64,000 nucleotides of DNA from Salticus scenicus (GCA_963930645.1 OZ005649.1:43158275-43222274); one strand, 5' to 3'. Positions 1 to 11,954 are shown, numbered from the stretch's first letter. Translations and numbers: made by a program. The notes: a model not told the origin generated them from the sequence alone.

Positions 1-262
1 CCACTCATCACTTTTATCAACTCTCTCTCGCTCGTTTTCAATTTCTAATCTAGATGTAGTGTTGCCTTACTAAGAATATGTAGCTCTAATTTAGCAGGGC
101 GTTTGAAAACGCTCTTATATATAATTATATTATACATTTACAATAAAACCATGTATATATACTCAAGAAAATTAAAGTTGTGCATAAAGGAAAAAATCCT
201 CCAATCAGTCAAAATTTACACAAGTAAATTAATAATTTAAATGTTTACAAGTTTATTTTCAG

Positions 263-366
263 CTTGATTATGAAGCAAGATGGTGTCTAGCTGAAGGATT
301 AAAATACTTGACTGGATATTATTCAACATCGACGTATGCTGAACCAGTGCTGTATGCCTTATCCAG
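263..366 (+). CDS. internal coding exon of an unidentified host gene
   Basis: The segment is flanked by a pyrimidine-rich acceptor ending in ttttcag and by a donor gtaatt. Read from its first base it is fully open and gives 34 codons plus two bases (phase 0 in, phase 2 out). The peptide begins LDYEARWCLAEGLKYL and ends in AEPVLYALS. It has balanced composition (W, C, several Y, E, G), unlike the K/N/I/F-rich chance frames around it. GC content is clearly above the flanking intron-like DNA. I do not recognise the protein family; the sequence reads like a soluble helical protein. Preceding exons must lie left of the window. The exon call is fairly secure; the function is unknown. Confidence 0.75.
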
Positions 367-2330
367 GTAATTGAAATCTTACCTCTTCATTATTAATATT
401 ATTTAATATAAATAAAAAATTATAGAAGCTCTCTATCTGTATGCAAATATATATATAATTTTTATATGAGATCAGTTATTTCAGACAGCGCAATAATTTG
501 TACTACTGAGCATTCAATTTTATATTTAGTTATTTACAAAATTTAATTGTATAAACATTTCCTTATGACAATATAATTTTTTGTACAATGCTATTCTTAT
601 ACCAATCTCAGGTAAGAAACAATGTTAATTATTCACATTAAAATAAACGTCGTTATTTAGCATACGTCATTTTGACAAGTTTTAGTTTAAGACATCTGCA
701 CAAAACTCTTGTATCTACAATCGTACAATCTTGTATCTACACTTTATTTTGAAGTTAATCTGCAATTTACAACATCACATGATCGTGTGTGTTTAAAATT
801 AATTGTGTCTTGAGGAATTTTGTAATCTCTTTAAGTAATCCATAGTTCTGTTCTAAAATTGCATTTTATAGTAATTTATGCAATCAAATATAATTTTGCT
901 TATGTCGGATGGAATCATTTCATGATATAGTAATTAAAATCTGTTTCATTACGTATATCAAAATCCTCTGAAATCTGTAATCAATTGCTTAGTAAATTTC
1001 ATTTAGAGCAATTTGTATCATTTCCTACGACTGAAGTAATATTATAATTACATTTTCTCTGGAAATTTCTGAACTTCCTCATATGTGTAAAGAAATTACT
1101 CATATAAAACAATAAAACTATTAAAACAGACAAACATATGCAATCTTACCATGAGCAAATTATAGAAAATTTCTAAATATTTTGCGAATATACCTCAAAC
1201 GATCGAATGCTTTTATGTTTACTTTAAGTATTTTGGGAATTTTTTAACACATATGAAACAATATTTTAACAATGAATTATTTTCTAAACTAGAGTGGATC
1301 AAAAAACATTTTTTTGTATATATTAAGCATCCATATAAGCACACCATTTATGGATTGCCATGCAAATGTCATCTACAGGAACTAACGAATAAAAGTATAC
1401 AGTTTATTAATGACCAATTTATATATATATGTATATATATAGAGAGAGAGAGTAAATACAGATGGAAGTGTAAGTAAGATTTCAGGCAGTACCTATTTTC
1501 GGTCTCGCTTTTGATTTTTACCAAAATTTTGCAAAATTTACATGTATATTAAAAATGCTACTAATAAATAAAAAATATATATTAAAAAAAAATTAAAAAT
1601 TTAATTAAAACTGTTTTTTTTTTTTTTTAAGGCACACACATCTGTGACCTATGTTTTGCCCCTCAAATCAGGATTTCTATCAATTTTTCTGCAGTAACTA
1701 AATAATGCATACAAAATGGTATATAAAAGAGAGTTTATATAGAAAATCTGAAGAAAATCGTCACAGCCATTTTAAGAGATACTGACTTAACGGCCCATTT
1801 CCAGTTTTCTAATTTTAACTAACATTTAACAAACTTCCATTCTGAAGCTATTGTAATTATAAATTCTCTATGTTTTAAATTTGTTCGTTTTGGTGTAGGT
1901 GTTGCGCATTCTGTGGTACTCACAACCTCTCGACCACGGTTGGGGGGTCTTTTTCGATTTTTTACATATAATCGTTAGAAAATTACCTCCCCTTAATCTT
2001 TAACCCCACAAAGCCTCATAAATGTTATTTTTACCTGTTTTTTCCATCGACTCATTCAGCTATTTTTATTTACTATCCATTTATACATCTTAATATATAA
2101 AAATGGGTGATTCATTTTCTTACTGTAAATAATAAATTTATTAACCCTATAAGCGTTAAGCCCGTCTTTTTCCGGATTTGAAATGTGTCTCGTAAATGGT
2201 CAGGCCCGTCTTTTTCTTGATAAAGATTTTCATCTCTGAAGCGTTGAACCCGTCTTTTCTTAGATACATATTTCCAGGGCTGAGTGGTCAAGCCCGTTTT
2301 ATTCTAGATTTCTTTTCCCTCCTTTCGCAG
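367..2330 (+). other. intron between the coding exon and the candidate terminal exon
   Basis: AT-rich sequence with a GTAATT donor and a strong acceptor: a pyrimidine-rich stretch and TTTCGCAG at 2311-2330. It contains no convincing exon. A short block near 1740-1800 (with the string gaagaaaatcgtcacagcc) resembles, in minus orientation, the internal units of the family R repeat seen at 23-25 kb. The 44-bp-period repeat occupies the last 185 bases. The intron call depends on the terminal exon being real. Confidence 0.45.
2146..2325 (+). repeat. four-unit tandem repeat with exact 44-bp period
   Basis: The core CCCG occurs at 2161, 2205, 2249 and 2293, exactly 44 bases apart. Units 1 and 3 carry AAGCGTTRARCCCGTC and units 2 and 4 carry TGGTCARGCCCGT, so the underlying unit is an 88-bp dimer present twice. 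The sequence between cores is diverged. The array starts after TTAACCCTATAAGCG, which has the look of a piggyBac-like terminus, but no partner end was found. The pyrimidine-rich tail of the last unit forms the tract of the splice acceptor at 2330. Confidence 0.8.
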
Positions 2331-2343
2331 ACTCTTTGATTGA
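2331..2343 (+). CDS. candidate terminal coding exon (R-L-F-D-stop)
   Basis: After the strong acceptor at 2330 the first base completes the split codon AG|A left by the exon ending at 366. It is followed by CTC TTT GAT TGA, so the protein would end ...LYALSRLFD. The phase match and the downstream polyadenylation signal support this. The exon is so short that the coding part alone is weak evidence. Another frame stays open to about 2524 from the same acceptor but does not fit the phase of the upstream exon. Confidence 0.45.
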
Positions 2344-2519
2344 CATGTGGGTTGAACGGATAAGAATAGTTTACAAGCAAATACAATTGATTCCCAACCA
2401 GATCCTTGGGGTTGTATCTTTAACAATACTCATATATGTTTTGACATTAATCCTGCAGTTGAAAGATAACTTTTACTTCTTTGCTTTTAAACAAGTTCAC
2501 AAGATTTCTTTTGAAATGA

Positions 2520-2525
2520 AATAAA
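2520..2525 (+). terminator. AATAAA polyadenylation signal of the left-edge gene
   Basis: This is the first AATAAA after the candidate stop codon, about 180 bases downstream, which would give a short 3' UTR ending near 2540-2550. AATAAA is frequent by chance in DNA this AT-rich, so the assignment rests on position. Confidence 0.35.
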
Positions 2526-3520
2526 TATTTCTCCATGCTGGAAATAGAATTAAAGTGTTACATTAATAAGTGTAATTGAATTTTCTATATGTAGGGGCGA
2601 AAACTTACATTTAAATAATGCTACTATTATGTTAATAATACAATGTAATCTTATGATTTAAAATCACTTATTTAGCTCTGCTTTAATAATTTTCCGTGTA
2701 AAATCATTTATAATTATATAACTTCTTCTGCTTCTTCTTCTTCTTCTTTTTTTTTTTTTTTTAATAAAAAAATATACATTATACTATAATTAAAATGAAA
2801 TTGTTTATAGTTAACGTCAGAGTCATTTCTGCCTTACAATTCTGCAATTTAATAAATTATAATTCGGTGTAATATATAGTATGAATAAGCATACTGCAGG
2901 CTAATACAAGAAATGAACGTGCCAAAAAAGTATTTTTTTTGAAGAATAAATAAATAAATATAAATAAATATAAGAGGTGGAGAGCAAAAAAAAAAAAAAA
3001 AAAGAAATAATAATATCGTTTAAAATTTGTCTGTAACTGAAGTTGAAAACTTTAAACTTACAGTAAATGTAAAATTTAGTAAAATTAGTAGTTATATAGT
3101 TAGTTAAAAAATGCAGAAGTTAGATAGTAGAGGTTAAGTAATATGAACAAGCATTATTCCCAATTTAGCATTAAATTAAAAACGAATGTAATATTTTCTT
3201 CTTACGCTTATAGAAGAAATTACAAATCAGAAAGATCCAATAAAAATAAAAATAAAAAAAGGAAAGATATTGGGAGTCTGCATATACAGTAGACTGCCAG
3301 AAATTCGCACATTACAATCAATATAAACAAATGAAATTCACAGTAAAGAATCCAAGAAGAAAATGTAGATAGTACTTAATCCAGTGGTTATATTTTAGGT
3401 GCCGAATCTAATGAGACAGATAAAGGCAATTTTATTTGAGGTCTAGGTCATTTATGTTTGAAATAAATTAATAACTATTCAAAGACTGAAAAAAAAGTTT
3501 TATTTATATTTCTAAACACA

Positions 3521-3523
<3 letters not shown>

Positions 3524-3608
<85 letters not shown>
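3524..3608. repeat. (TA)n microsatellite, about 85 bp
   Basis: Uninterrupted alternating TA dinucleotides. This is the longest TA tract in the window. Confidence 0.95.
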
Positions 3609-3613
<5 letters not shown>

Positions 3614-4490
3614 GCACAAGTCAATTATATCAAATGTTTTTATACTTAAATTTTGTATCTTACCTTATAAGGCAAATTTTTATTTTTTAATTGAAAAAAC
3701 ATTATGCAACATAAATTTTTAATATTTAATTGCTTTTTATTATTATTATTATTATTATGCATATTTTACATACTTATTTATATCACTATTGTTTTAAAAT
3801 AATCATTATATCATAAAAATTCTAATTCAGAATTGTATGACAAAAAAAAAAAAAAAAAAAAAAAAAAAACCGGAAATCCAAAAAATTAAAAAAATTGTGC
3901 AGTTTTTGGCCCCGAAGTGTGCGGATTTTTTTTTTTTTTTTTCTTTTAGTATGCTGTGTGTATATAAAGAGGATAGAGATGAAACATTAGATTGATAGAT
4001 AAAATATAATGATCTCTTTTTATACAAATGCAGGGTAAGGGAAAGTAGTGCGAATGTCGCATCATATTATTTATTATTCAAATTAATAGATTTGTAAATT
4101 TGATATAACTAAATTTATTGGCCTGAATAATATTGAAGGGATGAGTTATATTACGAAGCAATAAGTGAATGACTACATTTTTTCATATTTTTCACGCGAT
4201 TTTTGGGTAGCTTTGTTTCAAAATATCTCCCTATTAGAGTTTTAGAACACTTTATAAAATACTTTCTTTGAATAATAATTCAAGAAAAAATAAATAAATA
4301 AATGAAATATGAACTTTTATCAAGTAAACTATTTTGATTACTATTATTTACGCAATGGATATTTATTTTTCCAATTGTTAGGATCAGATATTATCCTGTG
4401 ATATCAATTTACGACTGTTTGTTATTATACTTTTAATTATAATTCATTTATTAAAATAAATGAATATTTCATGATGACGTTTTTTAACAC

Positions 4491-4494
<4 letters not shown>

Positions 4495-4537
<43 letters not shown>
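4495..4537. repeat. (TA)n microsatellite
   Basis: Uninterrupted TA dinucleotides, about 21 repeats. Confidence 0.9.
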
Positions 4538-5023
4538 CTACTTTATTTTTAGTACATATATATAAAAAAGGCGGAATAAACTTACTACATCTAAATTCTA
4601 CAGTTCAGACTTCAGATGGCATATTTTAGAATACTTTTATAATTATGCAACATTCTTTCACAGTACTAAATAATCTGTGACTCATACTTTAACATTGAAT
4701 AAAATCAGAACTAAGTTAAGAAAGCTCAATATATATCTGTACTGATAAGTATAAAGGATTTAAGTCCATATTCTTGATTTTTCAGGAGACAAAAAATAAA
4801 GTTAAACTAATTAAAAACTAATCAGAAGAATCGATTAGGAAAAAGGGATTAGGTTGATTTATGCCCTTTATACCATTTAGTGATTGCCAATCTTCATTTA
4901 ATAAAGGGAAAAATTTGAATTAATTATTTTATACCAAAGATAAATGCTAAATTTCTGACTTGAATCTTTTTTTACCAATGGATTTTCTCAAAGACTAAAT
5001 GACATGGATTTAAATCCTTTATA

Positions 5024-5026
<3 letters not shown>

Positions 5027-5076
<50 letters not shown>
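5027..5076. repeat. (AT)n microsatellite
   Basis: Uninterrupted AT dinucleotides, about 25 repeats, 120 bp left of a hAT MITE. It accounts for a spurious minus-strand frame rich in Tyr-Ile pairs. Confidence 0.9.
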
Positions 5077-5079
<3 letters not shown>

Positions 5080-5205
5080 TAAGTAAATAAACCTAAATAA
5101 ATTTAGAACATTTGTATTTATTAGAATTAAAAAAGGAAGAAAGGAAGCTCTTAAAATCTTTCTTATAGCTTTAGTTTTAGACAGATTGCTTTTGCATAGT
5201 CCTAT

Positions 5206-5407
5206 CAGTGGCGGTTCGTGCACCGAAAATTGGTGAACAGGCACACTGTATTTTACGCTGTATTCATTTATAGAATATAAATTTACATTTAAATAAGTAT
5301 TTTTAGTTAATTTTAGTTAAGACCATGCTTAATAAAAATTATGTTTAAAAATACTTAAATATTATTTGTGAGCTCTTCACCTATTTTCGGTTCACGATCC
5401 GCCACCG
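5206..5407. mobile_element. hAT-superfamily MITE (202 bp) with 8-bp TSD
   Basis: The termini are inverted repeats of about 32 bp. The left end starts CAGTGGCGGTTCGTG and continues through CACCGAAAATTGGTGAA. The reverse complement of the right end starts CGGTGGCGGATCGTG and continues AACCGAAAATAGGTGAA. An identical 8-bp target duplication, AGTCCTAT, lies at 5198-5205 and 5408-5415. An 8-bp duplication with CAGTGGCGG-like ends is diagnostic of hAT elements. The 202-bp size with no reading frame makes it a non-autonomous derivative mobilised in trans. The intact duplication shows a clean insertion. Confidence 0.9.
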
Positions 5408-5415
5408 AGTCCTAT

Positions 5416-6555
5416 GCATAGTTTAAAAACAGTAAAGCTTCAAGTATATAATTTGTTACAACTATGGTGGGAAAATGATCTTTATAATTTTATTTATAAA
5501 GAGAATTGACTGAAAATAAATTTGAATTCACGGGAGGGGGGGGGGGGGGGTACTGCATATTTCTAGAGAAAACGTAAGTTAGAAAATTTGTTCGCAAACA
5601 ATTTTTCTATTATATTTGTGCAAATTTAAGTAAAGATAAAGAGGAAAATGTTTATGCTAGGAATTTTCCAGAAAAAGATATTATCACGAGGAGAGGGAGG
5701 GCGATATAATGACTTGGGCGCAGTTGTCTTATTTGTCGTATTATTTTTCTTTCCTTTATTTTTATTTATTAATTTAGTTTTTTACAATATTAAATACTAC
5801 AGAAAGTGAAATAAAATAAATCTAGTTTTGCTTTTGCCTTCATGCTAATAGCACGTGTTTTGCACCTGAAGAAGAAGATCGCGTCCTTTCGAAATAAGTC
5901 TTAAAAAAAAAAAAGTACAGATTTTTGTCAGTACAAAACTTCTACCGACAAAATTTGTTCATTTTCGATAATTTCTTGCGTGTTTCTATGATCGATTATA
6001 ATTAATCATAAAAACATGTCATAAAAGTTACCATATTACCATATTATATTGGTGAAAGAATCACGGAATAAATTGTATTGTAGACAATCCTTATTGACAG
6101 AATTCTGTACGTGATAGAGAAATGTTGACTTCAGTTTCATTTTAGCACATCAAAAAGCATAATGTAACACAAAATTATTGAATCAAATTTTCAGAGGTAG
6201 ATGTGTGTCATAAACGCTCAGTTAAGCTAAAAATTTGTTTTGTTATTGGAATAGTAGTTATGAAATATAAATCAATGAACTATTCTAATATGTATGATAA
6301 TAGAAATTCTAAAGGCAGTAAATAAAGCTTATTTATTTTATTATTATTATTTAAAATCTTTGCTGCTTAAAAATATGAATACTTACAATATATATATATA
6401 TATATATATATATGAAACAGTGACAAAACATAAACAAATAAAGCATAATTTAAAAAAAAAAAAAAAAAAAAAAAGAGCAGAGTCAACAACTGCTTAAGAC
6501 TGTTAAATAGGAATAAACTTATTTTTAGGCGCCTAAAATTTTCTGCTGGACTATA
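5416..6555. other. AT-rich non-coding DNA, nothing recognised
   Basis: Contains a poly-G run near 5537, a (TA)n tract near 6390-6413 and a poly-A run near 6452. No exon-like segment was found. Confidence 0.6.
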
Positions 6556-6559
6556 TGGT

Positions 6560-6830
6560 AAAAAAAGAAATATTCTGGCGTGGCACTCACATAACTTTCT
6601 CTTACCCGAAATTTATTACCATAATGACAGATTGTACTTTAAAGAATAAAATAAAAAATACTGTTATATAAATGTTCATTAAAAACAATTTAAAATAGGC
6701 GAAAAACATGTTTTTCGGATTCAATGAACTTCAAAACGTGTAAATAGAACAAAAATACAATTTCGAAAAGTTGACCGAAAAGCAAAACTTTATCTGCCAT
6801 ACATATGGATAAGAGAAAGTAAAAAGTTAA
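6560..6830 (-). repeat. short internally deleted copy of dispersed family R
   Basis: On the minus strand the copy begins with the family's 5' block (ACTTTCTCTTATCCATATG) and ends with the 3' terminal motif seen in reverse at 6566-6605 (ctggcgtggcactcacataa). A block near 6710-6760 (cttcaaaacgtgtaaatag) matches the 5' region of the longer copy at 47467-48860. At about 270 bp, against about 950 bp for full copies, the middle is missing. Confidence 0.6.
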
Positions 6831-8415
6831 AATGTAGATAGTAATTACCGTAAATAAATTTAGAAAAAATTATTTAAAAAATTAAAATTAAGCGGGCATA
6901 AATTAAAATTGCCACACATAATAGTGAAAATTAATGCTTGTCAAAACTGTCCGTAATATTCTTCATACTAGACTATATTAATTTATATATTTCAATTATA
7001 TTTGGTGAAAACAAATTATTACTTGAATGTTTTTGATATTTATAAACCAAACTTATATAAATTAAATCCTTTACATATATTATATTTTTAAATATTATCA
7101 ACTCGGTAAAGTTATACTGAATGATGATCAGATCATAATCATAAATGGATCGTCTTTTGGAATGCACGGTAGTCATTCATACTGTCAAGATATTAGAAAA
7201 ATGTATAGGATCATACGCATCCAAGAAGCATGAAAACAGGGGGGTGGGGGGGGGAAAGAAAAAAGAGGAAGGAAAGAAAGAAAACTAATAATACACACAA
7301 GCAAATGCTATTTTCTTCCATTCTTCTTCTTCTTCTTCTTCTTTTTTTTTTTTTTTTTTTTTTTTTTAAGAATATAAATACATATAATCTATAAAATGCT
7401 ATAACAGATTACTAAATTATCAGATGAATACCTTATGATTTGGAGATTATCATAAACGGAAATGCAGTTCATGAAAGAAAATTTGTCCATTTTGATTTTT
7501 TTTTCTTTTTTTTTTTTTTGTATCTTTTGGAATGCACGGTAGACAATCATAAGAACCTTTAATATTGAATATATATTCCTTGGAAAAATATGTTATTGCA
7601 TTGCATGAGATGCTTTAGATAAATGTTATTTTATCTCTAGTGTTTTTCGGTAATATTAAAAGGAAGATTAATTGCAGGGCTCACTCGAGACTCAGCTGTA
7701 TGAAAAGCCCAGTGTCTCCGCCCCCCCCACCACCCCCTCCAAATTAATGTCTTACACACAACATTTTAAATAAAATTGCTTCATATTAGTTTAATTCATT
7801 TTAAATAAAAACGATTACACTTTGTTAGTTCTACAGTTTAATTACAAAAGTACTTTTAAAATTTAAATGTATAATATAGAATTATATATAATCAGCTATC
7901 TTTAAAAGTGAAATACACAAATTGCTTTCAATAGAAAAAATAGTCTTTCTTTGTATTTTTTTCCTCCATTCTTTATTTTTAAAATTAATTTATATTAATG
8001 TTTATCAGGATAACTTCCATCAAAATTTTATTTATTTTCCATTCACATCTATAGAGTGATCCAATCATCATGCAATTTAATTCTATTAAATAATATAAAT
8101 TTAAATAAAGGATTGGGGCGATGCAAAGAGAAAGCCATAAAATTAATCCATTGTTTGTTAATATTCTAAAATTCTATAAAGAAACATTATTTTTTTCAAT
8201 AAATAAATAAAAACTGTTATTCAATAAAATAGGAAAATAAATTAAAATACTAAAATATTATATCTAACATACATACTTCTTACAAACGCGAGGATGAAAA
8301 TAATTTATTTCTTGCTTCCATAGAAAACAAAATCAAATATATGTCATTAAAATCATGAAATTTTTTTTCTCATTTATTAATTTTATTGACACAGCAGTTT
8401 TGTATTAAATGTTGA
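6830..8415. other. AT-rich non-coding DNA with simple repeats
   Basis: No gene is recognised. The sequence ttttggaatgcacggtag occurs twice (about 7153 and 7526), a short direct repeat of unknown origin. A CTT/poly-T tract lies at about 7320-7368. Confidence 0.6.
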
Positions 8416-8419
8416 ATAA

Positions 8420-9001
8420 CACTGCTCGACATGAAAATTTTCTCTGACATCATTTCAGCATATTCTTATACAAAATGACCTCCTATAGGACACCCATTTT
8501 GCCCTATAACCCATCGGTTTTTTTTGGAATGGCCCCCTATTTTTATCATTTTTGGGTGATTTTATGGCTATAAATTTGATTTTTAGGAGGGGGGGTATTT
8601 TAATCGTTAAATACCTTCTGAGGGGCTACAGCGTTGCAAAATTCTAAAACAAGGACATGTGCAACAAGGGGAAAATTTGGGGGGGGGGGGGAGGGGATTT
8701 GCCACTGAAATTATGCATTACATAACTTATATTTTTTTAATCTGTTATTGATGTTATTTTTTAAACTTTATATATTTTTGTTTTCAGGTGTTAAATTAAT
8801 TATTTTTTATTTTTTAAATCAAATTCATGGTCATAAAATTATCAGACTTGGTAATAGGAGGGGGTGGTGTATCTAAAAAACGGCGGGTGACTGAGCAAAA
8901 TGAGAGTCATATTCGGATTCAGGAGGTCCCTTTACATAAGAATCAGCAAGAATGGTATCATATCTCGATTTTTTTTTTTTTTTTTTTTTTGCCGCGCAGT
9001 G
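8420..9001. mobile_element. possible MITE with CACTG termini (582 bp)
   Basis: The left end reads CACTGCTCGACATG and the reverse complement of the right end reads CACTGCGCGGCAAA, an imperfect inverted pair. Each end is bordered by TAA (8417-8419 and 9002-9004), a possible 3-bp target duplication. The body is more GC-rich than the flanks, with G-runs near 8585, 8680 and 8860, and has no convincing reading frame. CACTG ends with a 2-3 bp duplication occur in CACTA/Chapaev and some Harbinger-like elements; I cannot assign a superfamily. Confidence 0.5.
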
Positions 9002-9004
9002 TAA

Positions 9005-10110
9005 TTTAGCTATAAAATGTCTCAATTACTGATTAAAATGATTTCTTCTGCAGATGATCACATCTAACTTCTTGAGCTGCAAAGCATAATTACTGTCAAA
9101 TAATTTTCAGCCCATGCATTTTACTAAACATATATTATCATTTAATCCTTTAACTTACATTAGCTTCGCAGTGAAATTAAACATCCAACATTCTTTTATG
9201 CAACAATTTTAAAAACACTTTTCACAATTGATTTTTAAACATTTGTTCTTTCTGTTTGTTAGAGATCATTTCTACGTTCGATCCCAGATACGCTCGTCCG
9301 CTTACCTGTTCACAGTTTTTAGCGATTTCTTACAAAACTTGCGTAAATACGGGCTAGGATCCTTAAAATGACCCAAAGGTAGGCATACATCTAGGAACCT
9401 AGCGCATTCAATTAGATTTAATGTCCCAACACAATTTTCGTTAGACAGCAGCACTACTCCGAAATTCATCAAATGATGTTTCTAAGAAAGCCATATGTAG
9501 AAGTCATTTTAAATATCTTAGTAAGCGCGATAGCGACTTTCTGCTTTGTTAATGTATTCGTGCTTGCCTTTTTCACCTGATGAAGTGATGTAATATTATT
9601 TTGACTTGAAATAACTGTTGCAATCTTTGTAACTAATAAAGCTCCCTAGCAATGATATTTATTTATCAGGTTAATGATATTTGAATGTAATTAGTTTAAC
9701 ATATACATGTTTCGAACAAGTTATTTCTTAAAACCGACCTAACGAACCTAATGAACATTATCGTTCAAAATAATAAATAATTTGTTTATTCATGTTGCCA
9801 TTTTACGATTAAAAATCTGTTGTTTTCTGCAAATTACCTTAACCCTTTCATTCCCATTTTTTTCTCTCCATAAAGCAATAAATCTTATATTTAATCATAG
9901 GAGTAATAGCAGAGTACGAATTAATATAGCTAATAAATCAACTGAGAGGTGGTTATTTATGTTTAATATAACCACTGATGCCATTAAAAATCACAAATTT
10001 TCTATAAATATAAATGTCAAAATTTTGGAAGAAATACTTATTGTAATTAATTAAAATATAAATTATAAACATTAAAAAATTAAATAAAAAATATTTCAAC
10101 GAGTTAATTT
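9005..10110. other. AT-rich non-coding DNA, nothing recognised
   Basis: Includes an isolated TTAACCCTTTCATTCCCA at 9839-9856 that resembles one piggyBac-type terminus, but no matching right end was found. The 90-aa frame at 9782-10054 is AT-rich, lacks motifs and is not called. Confidence 0.6.
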
Positions 10111-10116
10111 ACTTAA

Positions 10117-10361
10117 CCCTTTATATCCCAAATTACCTTATTTTTTGAAAAATAGTTTGAAACTTTTTTATTATATTTTTTTGCTCCATGAGAAACATCT
10201 CATATTAAATTTACCTTAAACTATAGCTTAACTATAGGGAAAGCTTAAACTATAGGGCGTTTGAAGTTCCGATGAAATCCCGGAGTAAATTTAGGCTATA
10301 TTGAGGATTTTTTTTTTCTTTTGTTTGATGGGACTTTAAAGTCCCGGTGGGATACAAAGGG
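10117..10361. mobile_element. piggyBac-type MITE (245 bp) with TTAA duplication
   Basis: The terminal inverted repeats are CCCTTTATATCCCA on the left and CCCTTTGTATCCCA on the right (reverse complement), differing at one base. TTAA lies immediately outside both ends (10113-10116 and 10362-10365). TTAA target sites with CCYT-starting ends are the hallmark of piggyBac elements. The body contains the palindrome GGGACTTTAAAGTCCC near the right end and no reading frame. It is a different family from the element at 28331. Confidence 0.85.
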
Positions 10362-10365
10362 TTAA

Positions 10366-11225
10366 AATCAATTTAAATCAAGAATGTTTTATTTAATTTT
10401 ATAAATGCAGAATATTTTATTAATAAGGAAAATAATCTTTATTCGATTATTTAACAAAGCAAAATGTGCAGTTTTTATCGAATATGTTGATATTAGTTGA
10501 AAAACAACAAAATTAATTTTCATGGACTAAAAAAATAATTTCATTCTCGATTATAAGAAATGTATTTCAAAATTTATTTCTTCTTGCCAGTTCAAATTAC
10601 TAAACACTGATCTACATAAAATTTAAAACAAATTTCGTCATCTTTCACCACGTGATATTTCTATAAATTTGAAACGTCTCCAAAAAAATAGAGCTGAAAT
10701 TTTTTACTCTTTATTGTATAACCATGTATTCGTTTATTTATTTATATTATTCATTTCTCTCGACGTAATTTAATTCTAGATATTTAATTTATTATTAACT
10801 GGCAAGCCCGTGCGAATTTTTCGCACTTTATTTCTTTGTAACATTTAAAATTTAAAATTATTAATATTATTTAATTTTAAAGCCATAAAAACGTCATGTA
10901 GTTTATATAAGCATGAGCGAATTTACTTTTTAACTTTTTTTTTTTCCCACGTGAAAGCATATTGTAATCATCGAGGGTGAAAAAGGGATTCCTTTTCATT
11001 TGAAAAAAGTCGGCCATTTTACTTTCTTATGGCTATTTTTCCTCGAGTTAATATACACGGGAAACACATAGATAATTTAGATAATAAAATTTATGAATTA
11101 TTTATGTACTAAAAGAGAATGAAAAACTCTAGATACCCATTTTTCATCCTTTTCTTCTTCCTTTTTTTTTTTTTTTTTTTTTAATTAACTATACTCTAGT
11201 ATACTCTTATCTGCACAAAACTGAC
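10366..11225. other. AT-rich non-coding DNA, nothing recognised
   Basis: A small hairpin, GTGCGAATTTTTCGCAC, lies at about 10810-10826, preceded by ggcaagccc. A poly-T run lies near 11163. No exon-like segment. Confidence 0.5.
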
Positions 11226-11400
11226 TTTCTTTCGGCATTTATTATTATACTTCTTTGAGATAAAAATCGTCTGCATTCATCATGGAAAATAATTTTAATA
11301 AATTATAATTAATAAATAATTTGTATTGCGTAAATTTGTATAAGATTATATATCGAAGAAAGTCTTGTGGTGTCTACAACATATTAGTTATGTATTAAAA
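11226..11400 (+). repeat. one-end fragment of the fold-back element family
   Basis: Collinear with the right arm of the fold-back at 17865-19054. It shares the string aatcgtctgcattcatcatg (variant atcgtctgcattatcatgg in the other copy) and ends with gaagaaagtcttgtggtg followed by tctacaacatattagttat. Only one arm is present, so it is a truncated or solo copy. Confidence 0.6.
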
Positions 11401-11840
11401 CTTCCGCGGCTGCTAACTACATTTAAAAGAATTTTGAAATTTTCGTATTATTTACTAATATAAAATTATCTTAATATTTAAAGAGAGTATTTCCTCAAAT
11501 ATAAAGACAGTAATTGTTTCATAATAATAACAAAGAACTGATTATAAAAATGATATTTTTCATAAATTACTTGAATATAACTTATCTATGAAAACTTATC
11601 CCGTTTCTTTTCATATATTTATTACAACACTTAAAAGCCGTAGAATATTTCGGCATTTTAAAAATTCATTAACGTTCTACTCGATTATTATTTCCGAGTT
11701 TTATACTCCCTATTGTCTGATGCCAAAACATTTTTCGGCATCAAAAATCTTTGCACAATAACATGGGGATGATAGATCTATATAAAATACTATATCTATG
11801 CATTTTATACTGGGGGAAAAAAAATAATAATTCGTAATTT

Positions 11841-11876
<36 letters not shown>

Positions 11877-11954
11877 GGCAACAATTAAAAATTTATATGT
11901 CCATTTTTAAAACTTCTACCAAGTTATTATTTTCATATTTCAATTAATTTTAAA

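Larger units (their letters stand above)
2550..5190. other. AT-rich non-coding DNA with simple repeats
   Basis: No gene is recognised. The stretch holds a CTT/T tract near 2727, poly-A near 2987 and 3841, two (TA)n tracts and, at about 4031-4075, a lone copy of the family R 3' terminal motif (gcagggtaagggaaagtag). The 66-90 aa frames here are translations of A/T homopolymers and TA repeats. Confidence 0.7.

Noticed and set aside
2336..2524. 62-aa frame with a hydrophobic stretch
   Set aside because: It shares the acceptor at 2330 but not the phase required by the upstream exon, and it begins with TTG rather than ATG. Better read as 3' UTR.
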